A stretch of DNA of 64,000 nt from Apodemus sylvaticus (GCF_947179515.1 NC_067490.1:29818327-29882326), one strand, 5' to 3'; shown: positions 22,036-33,799, counted from the first letter of the stretch. Notes: generated by a model from the letters alone, not told the origin. A program made the numbers and translations.

Positions 22036-25000
22036 GAAAAGTTAAGGTGGGGAGAAGGTTCACATGGCAACTCCTCATCTGCAGTCCCTCTGAGGAGTGG
22101 AATTAGCATCAAAATACAAGCCCAGGGCTACCCATAACACTTACCCCTTTTTGACCAATTAAAAAACTCTTTTATCTCAGACATCAATTAAGTGCAATTA
22201 TTACCATTTTGTATATAACATACAGGATAGACCTAACACCCAGCCAATCTTTTTTTATCCATTAAGTAGTAACCCTGTCATCTATTCAAACTTAAAAGAC
22301 TTATAATTCTACACCTGACTCAAGTCCTGGCTTTAGACTGTAACCATCTGAAAACCATCCTCTCAAATCTGTATCATCTTTCTAAATGCTAAACAGCTTG
22401 GACTGGCTATAAGACTATTAGTCTTCAACCCCATCAGAAATCCAAGAATGACGAATATTACCTGAAAGTATGAGAAGCACAAAATATAGCTTCTAAAACT
22501 TAGCCAATTTATAGAGACCGTTGATCACCTGGACAGGCCCTATACACCAAAACGTTGGAGCATCAGTCTTCAGCCTTCTGGCCTTCTGACAGACCTTGGT
22601 AATGCAGAATTTCGAAGGACTGATTACTGTCTTGGCAGAGATTATCAGTCGACTATTCCGCATAGTGTGTCCTTTTTTTGGACAGTATTTGTAGATGAAA
22701 TGAGGCAATTCTTGCCTGGTGACTGTCTCGCCACAACTGAAGCAACTCCACTGATACTCAAGTTCTTCTTTGAATTCAAGAAAGGGGTGCTTTCAGGGGC
22801 AAACAGCTCTCCAGTCAAATGATCTTTAATAAAGAAATGTCAATAAACATCATATTCTGTGGATCTGACACCTTTGAAGACCATCTGTCTACCTAAAACA
22901 TCTCTCAACTGTTAAGTCTTGACTATTCTTGGCCGTTTCTAATTGAAATAGCTTGGGAACACCCTTTTAACCAACTCACAACCATGAGTTTGCTTTCTGG
23001 CCCTTAACTTGTATTACTTAATCATCTAAAAGCAGTTTATACTAGCAGTTATAGGAGGACTGGGTCTAAGCCTTGTATTCTTAAGTGTGTTATATAGGCA
23101 CAGTGCCTACATGGGAGTAACAATATTAATCCCAGTTTTATATCAATAATAAATTTATACCAATAAAAACCTTAAATTACATCAAATAAATTCTGAGCCA
23201 ATATAAGAGATTGTAACTTCAACTTTGTATCAATTATAAAGACTTCTATCAATGTAAGATCTGGCTATGTAATGTTTTGCTTAAAAGTACATTTGCTAAC
23301 CTATCCCTATTTGTCTATTTCTATAATTTCTATGATATTACTATATCCCCCTTTTTATTTTCCACCCACTTCTCCTTTACCTAAGAAAGAAGGATAGAGA
23401 AGAGGAAAGGAAAGGTAGAAATCCCCGAGTTTAAGTTCTTTAGTTCCCTCCCTGTCCAAAGCTACATTTTTAAAGTAATCCTAAAATGATAACATATCTG
23501 TAATTCCTAAAATAATCAGAACAGTCCACCCCACATGAGGAACTGGGACAATGATTGTCTTCTGTCTGCTGAATTGGGGTGAAGAATTCCCATCTGGGGG
23601 CCCAAAGGGAAATATGAAATTTTGAGAACTAGCTGGCATTATTTGCCTTCCAGTCACTATGTGGTGAGAAAGTTCATGCCTCCAGGTCAGATGACATCTT
23701 GACCATGACATTCTGAAAGGCTGGAGAGGCAAGTAAAGTTCCGGAAGCAAGTCTTTAAAAGATCAGTTTTGATGTAGTTGAAGTAGAGTCAAAGTGCGAA
23801 GCTGGAATGGAAGGTCCCGGAATCTCAGCATCCTCGAGTGTGAATCTTTTCAGGGCTGTCTTTCTCTTCTGGTCTTTGTCATTTTTGACTCAATAGATCA
23901 TTGTTTACTTGAAGACGAACTACCCATGCAAAGTAGAGAATGACTCATCCGCTGAGTAGATAATTGTAAATGTGATTTCATAAACCCTTTATCAATTTGG
24001 TTGTTAATTCAGGTCCAGAGAAGATTTGTCATACAGCAGGCATTCTATCAACTGCTAGAGATATAACCATGATCACTATCAGAAAGACAGGACCTTCTTG
24101 CCCAAGTTTATCTACTCTCTCAAATCTCAAAATCAAAACAGTATTTGAATGTGCCATAGTTCCGTATTTTACAAAGACAGCATGATTAATATACTAGGGA
24201 AGTCCTAAGGGCTCCAAATACCATTAAACATGGGCCACTCAAATAATTCAAGAAAACATATTTCACAATTTTAATTTCAACTAGAAGTTAAGAAACTGGG
24301 TTTCAGTTGTTTGATTGCTTTGCAGTCCCTGGAGAGATGATTTTCACTGGCTGTGAATAAGACAGAACACAAATGATCTGCAGCCCCATTCTTGAGCTCA
24401 ACAATGGAATCAACTGCTAGAAAAGTAGTGGGTACAAGTAGCCAATCAGTCAGTCAGTTCTGTGGACTGAGGTGAGAAAATTGCTCAGTGGCAGCTACTG
24501 CTCTATGCACCTTGTCTTACTACACTGGGCAGGCATGGTTCCATCCACCAGAATATCTCTTGACTAGGATGTCCAATATGGCTAATATTTAGGGATAGCA
24601 GTAACAAGATAACTTGGTTAGTTGCAACTGCCTACTTTAAAATATTCTCTTCGTAGACTGAGGGCACTCTCTTGGTTTACAATAACATAGTGCAATTTAA
24701 TATTTCTTTGGTTATATTCATTACTAAATGTATTCACTGAAAGTCTCTGATATAAAGTGAACAATACTGATTTTTTTAAACTTAATTTTTGCATCTTTTT
24801 GTAAACATGGAATGCAAAAATAATCCCTCCAATAGAAAAAAAAAGGATTATGAGCAATTTTTGTCATTTTGACTAATGGGTGACTAAGCTCTTTTCCTGT
24901 CACAGACTTTTGCCTGCCAAACCTCAAACTTCTATCTACAACATGCTCATGATATGCTTCCAGTCTCACTGAAGCCAGAGAATTTTCACATCATACAGTT

Positions 25001-25439
25001 TGAATCACAGACGTCTAATGTGCTCTTATACAGCTTAGTTAATTCATTTATGCAAAAACAATACTGGATGAAGTTCTGTGGTATGTGAGTTAATCTATCT
25101 TTCCTTATAACATGCAACTAATTCAACACCTTGGCACTAATGTATTTATATTTTGCTTATACAGATAAATTTTAATTTAATTTTCTCATTTAATATTGTC
25201 ATGAGATTAGAATGAATTTTACTATTTTAGGAAATATGAAAACATAAGATGGAGAAAATATCCTGAAATCTCGTGCACACTTGATCATTCAACAATCATT
25301 CAAAACTCCTCAATATATATATTTTGGATTAGCTTGTTCATGATTTAATTAAATCTTTTCACATTTTTTTAAAATTTAAGATTTTAATTAAAATAACATA
25401 GTAAAATTGGTTTATATAATAAACATATCTAAAATTATT
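22036..25439. other. unassigned 3.4-kb AT-rich region
   Basis: I recognise no SINE, LINE or LTR ends. The part from about 22040 to 23400 reads like a degenerate dispersed element or retrocopy (see the minus-strand frame at 22800-22498). The remainder looks like old intergenic DNA. CAGTCAGTCAG near 24450 is a trivial short repeat. Confidence 0.3.
22498..22800 (-). pseudogene. possible decayed reading frame of unknown origin
   Basis: The minus strand has about 72 open codons ending at 22498. Extended upstream in the same frame, they pick up a run with paired cysteines (WSCFSCGETVTRQELPHF, then YCPKKGHTM), giving about 100 residues before a stop near 22775. Basic residues and Cys/His pairs hint at a former nucleic-acid-binding or retroelement protein, but I recognise no family. 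It could equally be chance. It lies directly after a LINE-1 3' end in the opposite orientation. Confidence 0.2.
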
Positions 25440-26390
25440 GGAAGAGGAATTATAAATTTTTTTCTGATAAAATTAGAACTTTACATGGAAAATATTTCTG
25501 TTAAAATTTAAGAAATAATAAAACTAATTTTTTAATTGAAAAAGAAAGTGGAAACATTTTATGATGGAATTGAAGATTTACATGGAAAGTATTTCTGATA
25601 AAATCATAGAAAAATATAGAATAACATGTTAAAATTGAAGATTATCATGGAAAATTACAGATAAAATGGTAGGCACAAAATATTTCTAAGTTGATTGAAA
25701 GTGGAATTATAAACATTTTCTGATAAAGTTGAAGATCTATAAGGAAAATATTTCTGATAAAATTCAAGAAATATATAGAATAACATGTTAAAATTGACTA
25801 TTTCATGGAAAATTATAAAGATAAAATGGTAGGCATAAAAATATTTCTAAGTTGATTGAAAGTGAAATTATAAATATTTTCTGATAAAATTGAAGATTTA
25901 CATGAAAAATATTTCTGATAAAATTGAAGAAATATTTAGAAAAACATGTTAAAATTGAAGATTATCATAGAAAATTATACAGATAAAATGGTAGGCCTAA
26001 AAATATTTCTAAGTTGATTGAAAGTTGAATTATAAACATTTTCTGATAAAATTGAAGATTTGCATGGAAGATATCTCTGATAAAATTGAGGAAATATATA
26101 GAAAAAGACTATCATGGAAAAATTATACAGATAAAAAGGTAGGTATAAAAATATTCCTAAATTAATTGAAAGTGGAATTATAAACATTTTCTGATAAAAT
26201 TGAAGATTTACATGGAAAATATTTCTGATAAAATTGAAGAAATATATAGAAAAACATGTTAAAATTGAAGTTTGTCATGGAAAATAATACAGATAAAATG
26301 GCAGACATAAAAAGCATTACTAAATTAATTGAAAGAGGAATTACAAATATTTTCTGATAAAGTTGAAGATTTACATGAAAAAATATTTCT
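25440..26390. repeat. AT-rich tandem array, ~161-bp unit with ~32-bp subrepeats
   Basis: The landmark GAAGATTTACATGG or a close variant recurs at about 25572, 25731, 25892, 26054, 26202 and 26365, spacings of 159, 161, 162, 148 and 163 bp. The short spacing comes from loss of about 14 bp near 26107. Within a unit, TGATAAAATTGAAGA-like segments recur about every 32-35 bp, so five degenerate subunits make one higher-order unit. The left edge (25440-25571) is a truncated, more diverged unit. The right edge ends abruptly at LINE-1 sequence. Only G/C-poor sequence is present. There is no CENP-B box that I can find, and I do not recognise it as the mouse major or minor satellite. Confidence 0.9.
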
Positions 26391-27970
26391 GTTATTCTAT
26401 GTCTTTTTATTGTAGAATTGAGTCCATTGATGTTAAGAGATATTAAGGAACAGTGATTGTTGCTTCCTGTTATTTTTGATGTTATTTTTATGTCTGTGCG
26501 ATGATTTTCTTTTGGATTTGTTGGAAGAAGATTACTTTCTTGCTTTTTCTAGGGTGTAGTTTTTCTGCTTGTGTTGGAATTTTCCATCTGCTATCTTTGT
26601 AGGGCTGGATTTGTGGGAGATATTGTATAAATTTGGTTTTATCATGGAATATCTTGGTTTCTCCATCTATGTTGAAAGTTTTGCTGGGTATAGTAGTCTG
26701 GGCTGGCATTTGTGTTCTCTTAGGGTCTGTATGAGATCTGCCCAGCATCTTATAGCATCATCATCTCAGGCGAGAAGTCTGGTGCAATTCTGATAGGTCT
26801 GCCTTTATAAGTTACTTGACCTTTTTCCCTTACTGCTTTTAATATTCTTTCTTTGTTTAGTGCATTTGATGTTTTGATTATTATGTGCAAGGAGGACTTT
26901 CTGTTCTGGTCCAGTTTGTTTGGAGTCCTGTAGGCTTCTTGTATGTTCATGAGCATCTCTTTCTCTAGGTTAGGAAAGTTTTCTATAATTTTGTTGAAGA
27001 TAATTTACTGCCCTTTAAGTTGTAAATCTTCACTCTCTTCTATACCTATAACCCTTAGGTTTGGTCTTCTCATTGTGTCCTGGATATCCTGGATGCTTTG
27101 GGTTACAAGCTTTATGCATTTTGCATTTTCTTTGACTGTTGAGTCAGTTTTCTATGGTATCTTCAGCACCTGAGATTCTTTCTTCTATCTCTTGTATTCT
27201 GTTATTGATGCTTCTATGACTCCTGAATTCTTTCCAAGGTTTTCTATCTCTAGAGATGTCTCACTTTGTGATTTCTTTATGTTTCTACTTCCATTTTTAG
27301 ATCCTGGATGGTTTTGTTCAGTTCCTTCACTTGTTTGTTTGTGTTTTCCTGTATTTCTTTAAGGGATTTTATGTTTCCTCCTTAAGGGCTTTTACCTGTT
27401 GACCCATGTTCTCCTGTATTTCTTTAAGGGAGTTATTTACATCCTCTCGAAGTCCTCTATCAGTATCATCAGATGAGATTTTAATTCCAACTCTTGCTCT
27501 TCTGGTGTGTTGGGGTATCTGGGACTTGCTGTGGTGGGAGAATTGGGTTCTGATGTTGCCAAGTAGCTTTGATTTCTGTTGACAGGTTTCTTGTGCTTAC
27601 CTTTCACCATTTGGTTATCTCTGGTGTTAGTTAGTCTTGCTGTCTCTGTCTGGAACTTGTCCCTCCTGTGGGCCTGTAAGTCTGTGTCCATTCTCCTGGG
27701 AAACCAACTCTTTTCTGGCAGGGTCTGTGTACAGAAGGCTGTGAAGCCACCTGGCTCCTTGGTGCAAATGGCAGCTGGAAGGGAAGACTCCTGTCCCAGC
27801 ACCTCCTCTGATGGTATGCACTGTGTGCTCCTAGCTGTTCCCTTCCAGAGAGAAGGTGGAGATCTCACCTCTGAGCTCAGAAGTGGAAGTGCTGCTGGGA
27901 GATCACTCTCTCCTGGTGGGCTGTGCACAGAAGGCTGTGGAGCTGTCTGGCTCCCTGGTGCCAATGGCCT
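26386..27970 (-). mobile_element. LINE-1 5' half with tandem 5'UTR monomers, antisense
   Basis: On the minus strand it runs from 5'UTR (27970-27611) through ORF1 (from 27610) to the first codons of ORF2, ending just after GAATAACAG at about 26390. The 5'UTR holds one full and one partial promoter monomer (landmark CACAGAAGGCTGTG at about 27917 and a similar TACAGAAGGCTGTG at about 27729, spaced about 195 bp). No poly(A) or target-site duplication is visible. The ORF2 side joins the 161-bp array directly. It is about 1.6 kb, the same architecture as 17028-18660. Confidence 0.85.
26490..27610 (-). pseudogene. L1 ORF1 pseudogene
   Basis: The start MVKGKHKKPVNRNQ is at 27610. The frame is open into the coiled-coil region (to about 27437) and is joined upstream to an open 5'UTR frame of 118 codons, which explains the long minus-strand frame beginning at 27964. 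The RRM part is readable at 26956-26750 (MLMNIQEAYRTPNKLDQNRK and following) and the C-terminal domain at 26748-26488 (TFNIDGETKIFHDKTKF). Multiple frameshifts separate these blocks, so the gene is dead. Confidence 0.85.
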
Positions 27971-30544
27971 CTTTTCACATTTTTAACAGCAACATTTAAA
28001 TAGCCATTTGCTTTTCCAACAACTTGTATAAATGTTGTGTAATCTCTTCCAGGTAAAATTAGGTTAACTTAGCCGCCATGAATATAAACAACACCTTCAC
28101 TGATTCCTCTGTGGCTTCCCAAGTTAGAACCTCCTACACTGCAGACACTAAAGTCTAAATCAATAACTCCCCACCAAATAAAATTGCCGAAAGAAGTACA
28201 GCCCACTCCAAATAGTCAGTTGAGCCTTATAGTTGGTTTGTCTACTGCATTCTCCTTGTCTTCAGCAGTGCCCAAAAAACTATTTACCTATATAGTTTTC
28301 GAGTCGTAAATAATAAAGATTGTGTAAACAGACAAACTAATATTTGTGTATGTGTGCATACATCTGTGTATGTGTTTATGTATTTATGTGTATGCATTTG
28401 TGTACAAGTGTATATATGTGTGTGCGTGTGTATGTGTGTATACATGTGGTATGGGTGGGGTGGGTTGAGTGTTTTGATGAATTTTTTGGATGTATTTTCT
28501 TAAAGGAAATGGTTGAGAAGGTGTCTGACTCTGTGCATTTAAAAACATTAGCAATAAAGACTTACTACAACAACCTGGAAAGCAGATTAGAATTCTAAAG
28601 AAGTACCGTGAAGAACTACTTGTGAATAAATGGATTCTACAAGATAAATTATGAATCTGAATCTTATTGTTTCTGATTGGCTTGTAACCCATGTATTATA
28701 GAAATGGGTGTATATTGTTCCACTCAATAATTATTTGGACCTTGAGACACAAAGGAGAACAAAACTGGCAAAAATAAGTCTCTGCTCTAGTGGAGAATCT
28801 GTTTTAGTCTCTATTTAAAAATATGTATACATAGTAATATGTTGTTATAGCCATTGGGTCTTTTAGGTTTTCTACAAATGCCAGCCAAAGCTACAAAGAA
28901 AGGCAAGATGGCCAGCCACATAGCTTTCAGTCTATCACATTCTACCAGATAACACTCCTTACCTTCAGGGTTTTTGAAAGGCATATTTGCCCGCATTTGG
29001 CCCTCATTTGTACAAACAGCTGTTAAGAGAAACAGACTGTATAGTGCATACTGATGATCTTAAGTGATGTATTCTGTTGTTAAAATGTCGTTTGCCATTT
29101 CCAGCCATTCCCAATCCTCACATGAAGATGAAAGCCACAAGCTAACTGCTGGTCATAATGCTAAACAGCAGCCATATCTCACTCCTGTTTCATGCTCTAA
29201 TCCCCCCTCCCTCCTCTCAGCAGCAACTAGATGAGAGCAGTGTGATGGTCTATGCTATAACCATGTTCTATTTCATAGAAAATATTAACCTATGAGGAAA
29301 CTTACTAGGACTGCTCAAAATGACCTGGATGATTCTCATTTTAAATTGTTTCATAAATTCAAAGTCATACCATATTATTTCCATGCAGATTATAGAAAAT
29401 AAGCAACTATAAAGTCCTCTTAACTTTCAAAGGTATAAATATTTTTTGAGCAAGTGCTACATACACCATATACTATAAAATGTATATTTTATAATACCAT
29501 ATGTTCTAGAGTTTATATAGTACTAAAAGACAATGTCTGCACTCAAATAATATGTGGAGCATGTATGCATTTGTCTTTACATGCAAAAGAATGTAATAAA
29601 ATGAATAAATGTTGTCATATCCTACACCTGTTTTCTACTATCTAATTCCCCATTTACACCATGCTACCCATGGACATAGAGAGCTAGAACAAAACTATTT
29701 TATTTGTAGCATACAAACACAAAGCTGGTAGCTGAATTAACTAATATTTACTCAGTTGTCAGAGACATACAGTTACAGTTTGTTGGTCCCTGTCCACAAA
29801 GGAGATTTAAGATATAATAAGGAAGAAATTAGGGGTTATGGGAGGAATTAGGGATTGCAATCAAGGTGCACAGTGGTAGCTCATGGAATTAAGAGGCAAT
29901 CACATTTAAAAGATTATTTATATGAGACAAAATGAATGTGTTTTAAATCTTTAGTCTTCAGCCATGAATTTTTAAAGACGTGGTAATTGTTTTCAAGATA
30001 TAAACATGGGAAGCTGTTCGAATTTAATACAATCTTGCAATCTTCCTTTCCAATTTGATTTAAGGCTTTGTGAGGATCTTTGACCAACTCATTTGTCTCT
30101 CTTCTTTTTGGCCTTTCATGCTTAGCAAATGCCTAGATGCAAGGACCAGTTCACATGGAAAAGAAAATATTACACTGTTAAATTAAAACAAATGTGAGAT
30201 GATGTACACAAGAGGGAGAGCATTCTCTTAACCAAACTAAGGGATCTTTACATTTCAATACCAAGAAACTGCTTTTGACAGTTTCTGAAGAGTCTATTCT
30301 ATCTTCAAAATACAAAACTGAGAACTAGGGAAGTCGTTCTGCAGGGAAGAGCCCAGACTGCTCTTGTGGAGGAGGACTTAGTTCTGTTCCCATACTGAAT
30401 GACTAACTGTAGCCCATAACTCTAGTTGCAGAACATCCAAACCCTCTCACCTCCATGGACATTTGACCTTCTGCATACATACCCCCACACAACTAAGAAC
30501 AATTAAAATGGTTTAATTCTTCCAAAACATAATTCAGTGCGGTA
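27971..30544. other. unassigned DNA with a TG-rich simple repeat
   Basis: A degenerate TG/TATG repeat occupies about 28343-28447 (CATCTGTGTATGTGTTTATG and similar). Elsewhere I see no dispersed repeat and no exon. Open frames at 28598-28344 and 28692-28384 come from the simple repeat. Confidence 0.4.
28343..28447. repeat. degenerate (TG)n/(TATG)n simple repeat
   Basis: About 105 bp of alternating TG, TATG and TTTATG units. It is imperfect and so probably stable in length. Confidence 0.85.
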
Positions 30545-30735
30545 TTAAAATTTTTTTATTTTTTAAATTATAATTATCATTTATCCATTCCCTATCCTCT
30601 CCTCAAGCCCTTTCATACACCTCCATCTTAATCCCTAAGAAATTTATGGATGCTGTTTCTTCTTCTTATTGTATGTATACACATAAACACATAAATATAA
30701 CCTGATGAGTCTATCTAGTGTTATTCATGTATATA
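30545..30735 (-). mobile_element. old LINE-1 (Lx-type) 3'UTR fragment, antisense
   Basis: The plus-strand order TTTTTTATTTTTTAAATTAT, ATTCCCTATCCTCTCCTC, CTTCTTCTTATTGTATG and TAAATATAACCTGATGAGTC matches the reverse complement of an old rodent L1 3'UTR as I remember it. Short and diverged. Confidence 0.5.
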
Positions 30736-30744
30736 TGTTGGTTT

Positions 30745-31124
30745 GTTTTTTTCGTCAACTTGATACAAACTAGAGTTATCAAAGGGAAAGGAGCCTCAAT
30801 TAAGAAAATCCTTCCATAAGATTGAGTTATAGGAAAGATTGTGGGGCATTTTCTTACTTGGTGATTGATGGAGGGATGGCCCCTTGTAGGAGAAGACACC
30901 CCTGCCTGGTGGTTCTTGTGATTGTCTAAGAAAGCAAGCTGAGCAAGTTGTGAGAAGTAAGCCAATATGCAGTAATTTTCCACAGCATCATCTCCCACCT
31001 CCAGATTCTTATCCTGTCTCATTCCCTGCCCTTACTTCCCTTGATGATAAACAGTGAAGAGGAGGAAGAAGCCAAATAAATACTTTCTTCTCCAAGTTCA
31101 TTTTGGAATCCTGACTAAGACAAC
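30745..31124 (+). repeat. LTR-like high-copy rodent repeat (MaLR-type candidate)
   Basis: The segment begins GTCAACTTGATACAAACTAG and ends GGAATCCTGACTAAGACA. It contains a polyadenylation-type AATAAATAC near 31076, about 45 bases before its end, which suits an LTR R-U5. The whole pattern is a familiar, very abundant rodent element. Subfamily not assigned. A 103-codon minus-strand frame across it is spurious. Confidence 0.5.
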
Positions 31125-31331
31125 TTATTCAAGGCAGCATCTCCATAAAAGAACAATTATCTCTCCTTCAGAGGACATTATTTTCTTGTTGTTGTCTAGG
31201 GAAGGGGTCCCATAACATTTTATTTTTACAAAAGTTTTGAGGGCTACTTGAGAGTGAATAGATACCCCAAATATATAATGTGAAAGTTCTCTGGCTTTGG
31301 TGGGACTATAAATATATCTTGAATCCATGGG

Positions 31332-31660
31332 TGTCTTAGGGTTTCTGTTGCTGTGAAGAGACACCCTAACCACAGCAACTCTTATAAAGGAAAATATTTA
31401 ACTAGGGCTGGCTTATAGTTCAAAGGTTTAGTCTATTATCATCATGGCGAAAAGCAAGGAGACACAAGGGTAGACACAGTTCTGGAGAGGTAGCTGATAG
31501 GCTAACAGCCAGAAGATAGGGTAACACTGGACCTGGCTTGAACAGCTGAGGCCTCAAAGACCACCCCCAGTGACACTCTTCCTCCAAAAAGGCCAAACAT
31601 CCTAGTAGTGCCACTCCTGTCACTATTAGTCTATTGGTTCCATTTTCATCCAAATCATCA
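31332..31660 (+). repeat. LTR-like high-copy rodent repeat, second type
   Basis: It begins TGTCTTAGGGTTTCTGTTGC, continues GCTGTGAAGAGACACCCTAA, AACTCTTATAAAGGA and ACCCCCAGTGACACTCTTCC, and ends near ATTTTCATCCAAATCATCA. This is another abundant rodent TG...CA-bounded element of about 330 bp. Family not named. Confidence 0.5.
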
Positions 31661-32423
31661 TAATGGCAGATGGAATATTGGGGTTCGCCAGGTGTGAGTA
31701 TATAACATGGGTAAAGAACCAGCTACCTAGTAGTCCAGCCCACAAGAATTGCTGTCAAGTTTTTTCCATCACCTTCCTCCCACAGATTTTGGAGAGGGTG
31801 TGGAATAGCAAATGTATCCCCACACAACACAGTAGAAAGAAACAGCCTATTCCAGCTGAGATCAGCTTGACAGCAGGAGGCTGGATGGTCCTTGCCCAGA
31901 GAGGAGTCATTTAAGAGCATGCTAAGAAAAAAGCCAGGCAGTTTCAAAGACAAGCATGAGGAAAATATAATAGCAGAAATTTACTTCTAATTTACCTAAT
32001 GAGCAGCATGCTAATAGTACTAGGCTTAGTGAGTACCTTTATTTAATAGACTAGAGGAGCACAACACAATCATGTGCTCAGACCATTTTCCAGAGCTCCA
32101 ATTTCCCAACCAAAGCAACCAACTTCTAGAGCTTTTATTTTATTTTTTCTGTAATTCATAATCGAGTCTAGCAGAACAGTGATTATACTCCATTTAAACC
32201 TCTTTAATGGAAAGAGAAAAGTTCAGACAAATCATTTCAGTTCCTGAATTTAAGTGTGTTTGCTTGGAACACTTTACTTGTTTTCAAAGACAAGGAAAAC
32301 ATATTTTAAAAGCTTTAGAGTACTTGGCTATATCACTATAAATAAAATATACGATAGTGATTCACCCAATCTGTAATTTCAGATACTCAGAAGGCTGAAG
32401 CAGGATAGCCATGATGCTATAGG

Positions 32424-32463
<40 letters not shown>

Positions 32464-32549
32464 AGGATGGGGGATGGGTCAGGTGGGAGAGTGCCATGTC
32501 CAAGCATAAAGACCTGACTTTGGGTCTCTCAGCACTCACTTAATAGCTG
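31661..32549. other. unassigned DNA with a CA microsatellite
   Basis: A pure CA run of about 19 units lies at 32425-32462. An 83-codon plus-strand frame at 31663-31914 has no recognised domain. Possible old B1-like traces around 32350-32410 are too weak to call. Confidence 0.35.
32425..32462. repeat. (AC)19 microsatellite
   Basis: An uninterrupted 38-bp AC run. Confidence 0.95.
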
Positions 32550-32817
32550 GTCCTGGTGGCTTGTGCTGATAATTCTACTGTTGCAAAGGTAGAGACAGGA
32601 GAATCTGTGGACCTTGTTGGTGAGCTAGTCTTTCCAAATTGGTGAACTCCATGTTAAGTAAGAGATCCTGTCTCAAAAATTAGACATGAGTAAGAAGCAC
32701 AGTAGTAGGGGAAGATAGTTAGCAGTGTTCTCTGGTATCCACACACATCACACAAACCTGCATCTACATGTAAACCCATGTAAATACCACACACACACAC
32801 ATACACACACACACACA
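32550..32817 (+). mobile_element. B4-like SINE with CA-rich tail
   Basis: The order GGTCCTGGTGGCTTGTGCTG, GGTAGAGACAGGAGAATCTG, GAGATCCTGTCTCAAAAATT and TGTTCTCTGGTATCCACAC fits the B1-derived half of a rodent composite SINE and its CA-rich 3' end (CA run at about 32789-32817). Diverged. Confidence 0.5.
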
Positions 32818-32946
32818 ATACTAGTGTATTCTTTCAGTCTATTTTCTATATAAATCCTAAATCTAGGATCATAATTTGTATACAACTTTATATCAGGAAT
32901 AGTGGTTTCCATTAACATTATTTTCTGTTCTTTGATTCTCTGGTTT

Positions 32947-33165
32947 TATTGTTGTTGTTGTTGTTAGTTGGTTTAGGGGTTTTTGTTTGTTTGTTTGTTT
33001 GATTGGTTGGTTGGTTGGTTGGCAGGTTGGTTGGTTTGGTTTTTTGAGAAAGTTTCTCTGTGTAACAGAGCCCTAGCCATCCTGGAACTCTATGTGTAGA
33101 CCTGAGATCCACCTTCCTCTGCCTCCTTAGTGCTGAGATAAAAGGTGTTACTACCACAATCAGTT
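32947..33165 (-). mobile_element. B1 SINE, antisense, with expanded tail
   Basis: The reverse complement carries B1 landmarks. On the plus strand these appear as GAGAAAGTTTCTCTGTGTAA, CATCCTGGAACTCTATGTGTAG and CACCTTCCTCTGCCTCC, in that order. Its 3' A-rich tail, seen as TTG/TTTG/TTGG units at about 32947-33038, has grown into about 90 bp of mixed simple repeat. A threonine/asparagine-rich frame here is an artefact. Confidence 0.75.
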
Positions 33166-33799
33166 ATGTTCTTTGTTATAAAAATCTTATAAAATATCTT
33201 TTCCTGCTATGTAATGTGCCCATTGAAAACAATGCTGTAACTTTTTCCTATAACTCCCTTTTCTTTTTTATCTTATTACATATTTGCTTTATTTATATTT
33301 CAAATGGAATCCCCTTTCCTTGTTACCCCTCTGAAAACTCCCTAGCCCATCCCCTCTCCTGCTGCTTACCAAGTCCCCCTCTGATTTCCTGACATGGCAT
33401 TACCCTATGCTGGAGCAACAAGCCTTTACAGGACCAATGGCCTCTCCGTCTCATTGATATCCAAAAAGGCTATCGTCTGCTACATGTGAAGATGGAACCA
33501 TGTGTACTCTTTGGTTGGTAGTTTAGTCCCTGGGAGCTCTGGGGGTACTGGTTGGTTCATATCATTGTTCCTCCTATGGGGCTGCAGACCTCTTCAGCTT
33601 CTTGGGTCCTTTCTCTTGATCCTGCATTAGGGACCCTGTGCTCATTATATTGGTTGTCTGTGAGCCATGGGCATTCTGATCTACCTTCTAAGAAGAATCA
33701 CAGTATCTGCACTTTGATCTTCCTTCTTCTTGAGCTTCATGTGGTCTGTGAGTTGTATCTTGGGCATTCCGAACTTTTGGGCTAATATCCACTTATTTG

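Noticed and set aside
24440..24465. CAGTCAGTCAG short tandem
   Set aside because: Too short to be informative.
25440..26390. CRISPR-like array
   Set aside because: Units are tandem without constant-length unique spacers, repeats are degenerate, and the genome is mammalian.
27437..27964. 175-codon minus-strand open frame as a novel gene
   Set aside because: The first 118 codons are L1 5'UTR monomer sequence and the rest is the ORF1 N-terminus starting at 27610.
17028..27970. Segmental duplication explaining the two L1 5' halves
   Set aside because: Flanks on both sides differ and their 5' ends lie at different 5'UTR positions, so a simple duplication is not supported, though it was not tested by alignment.
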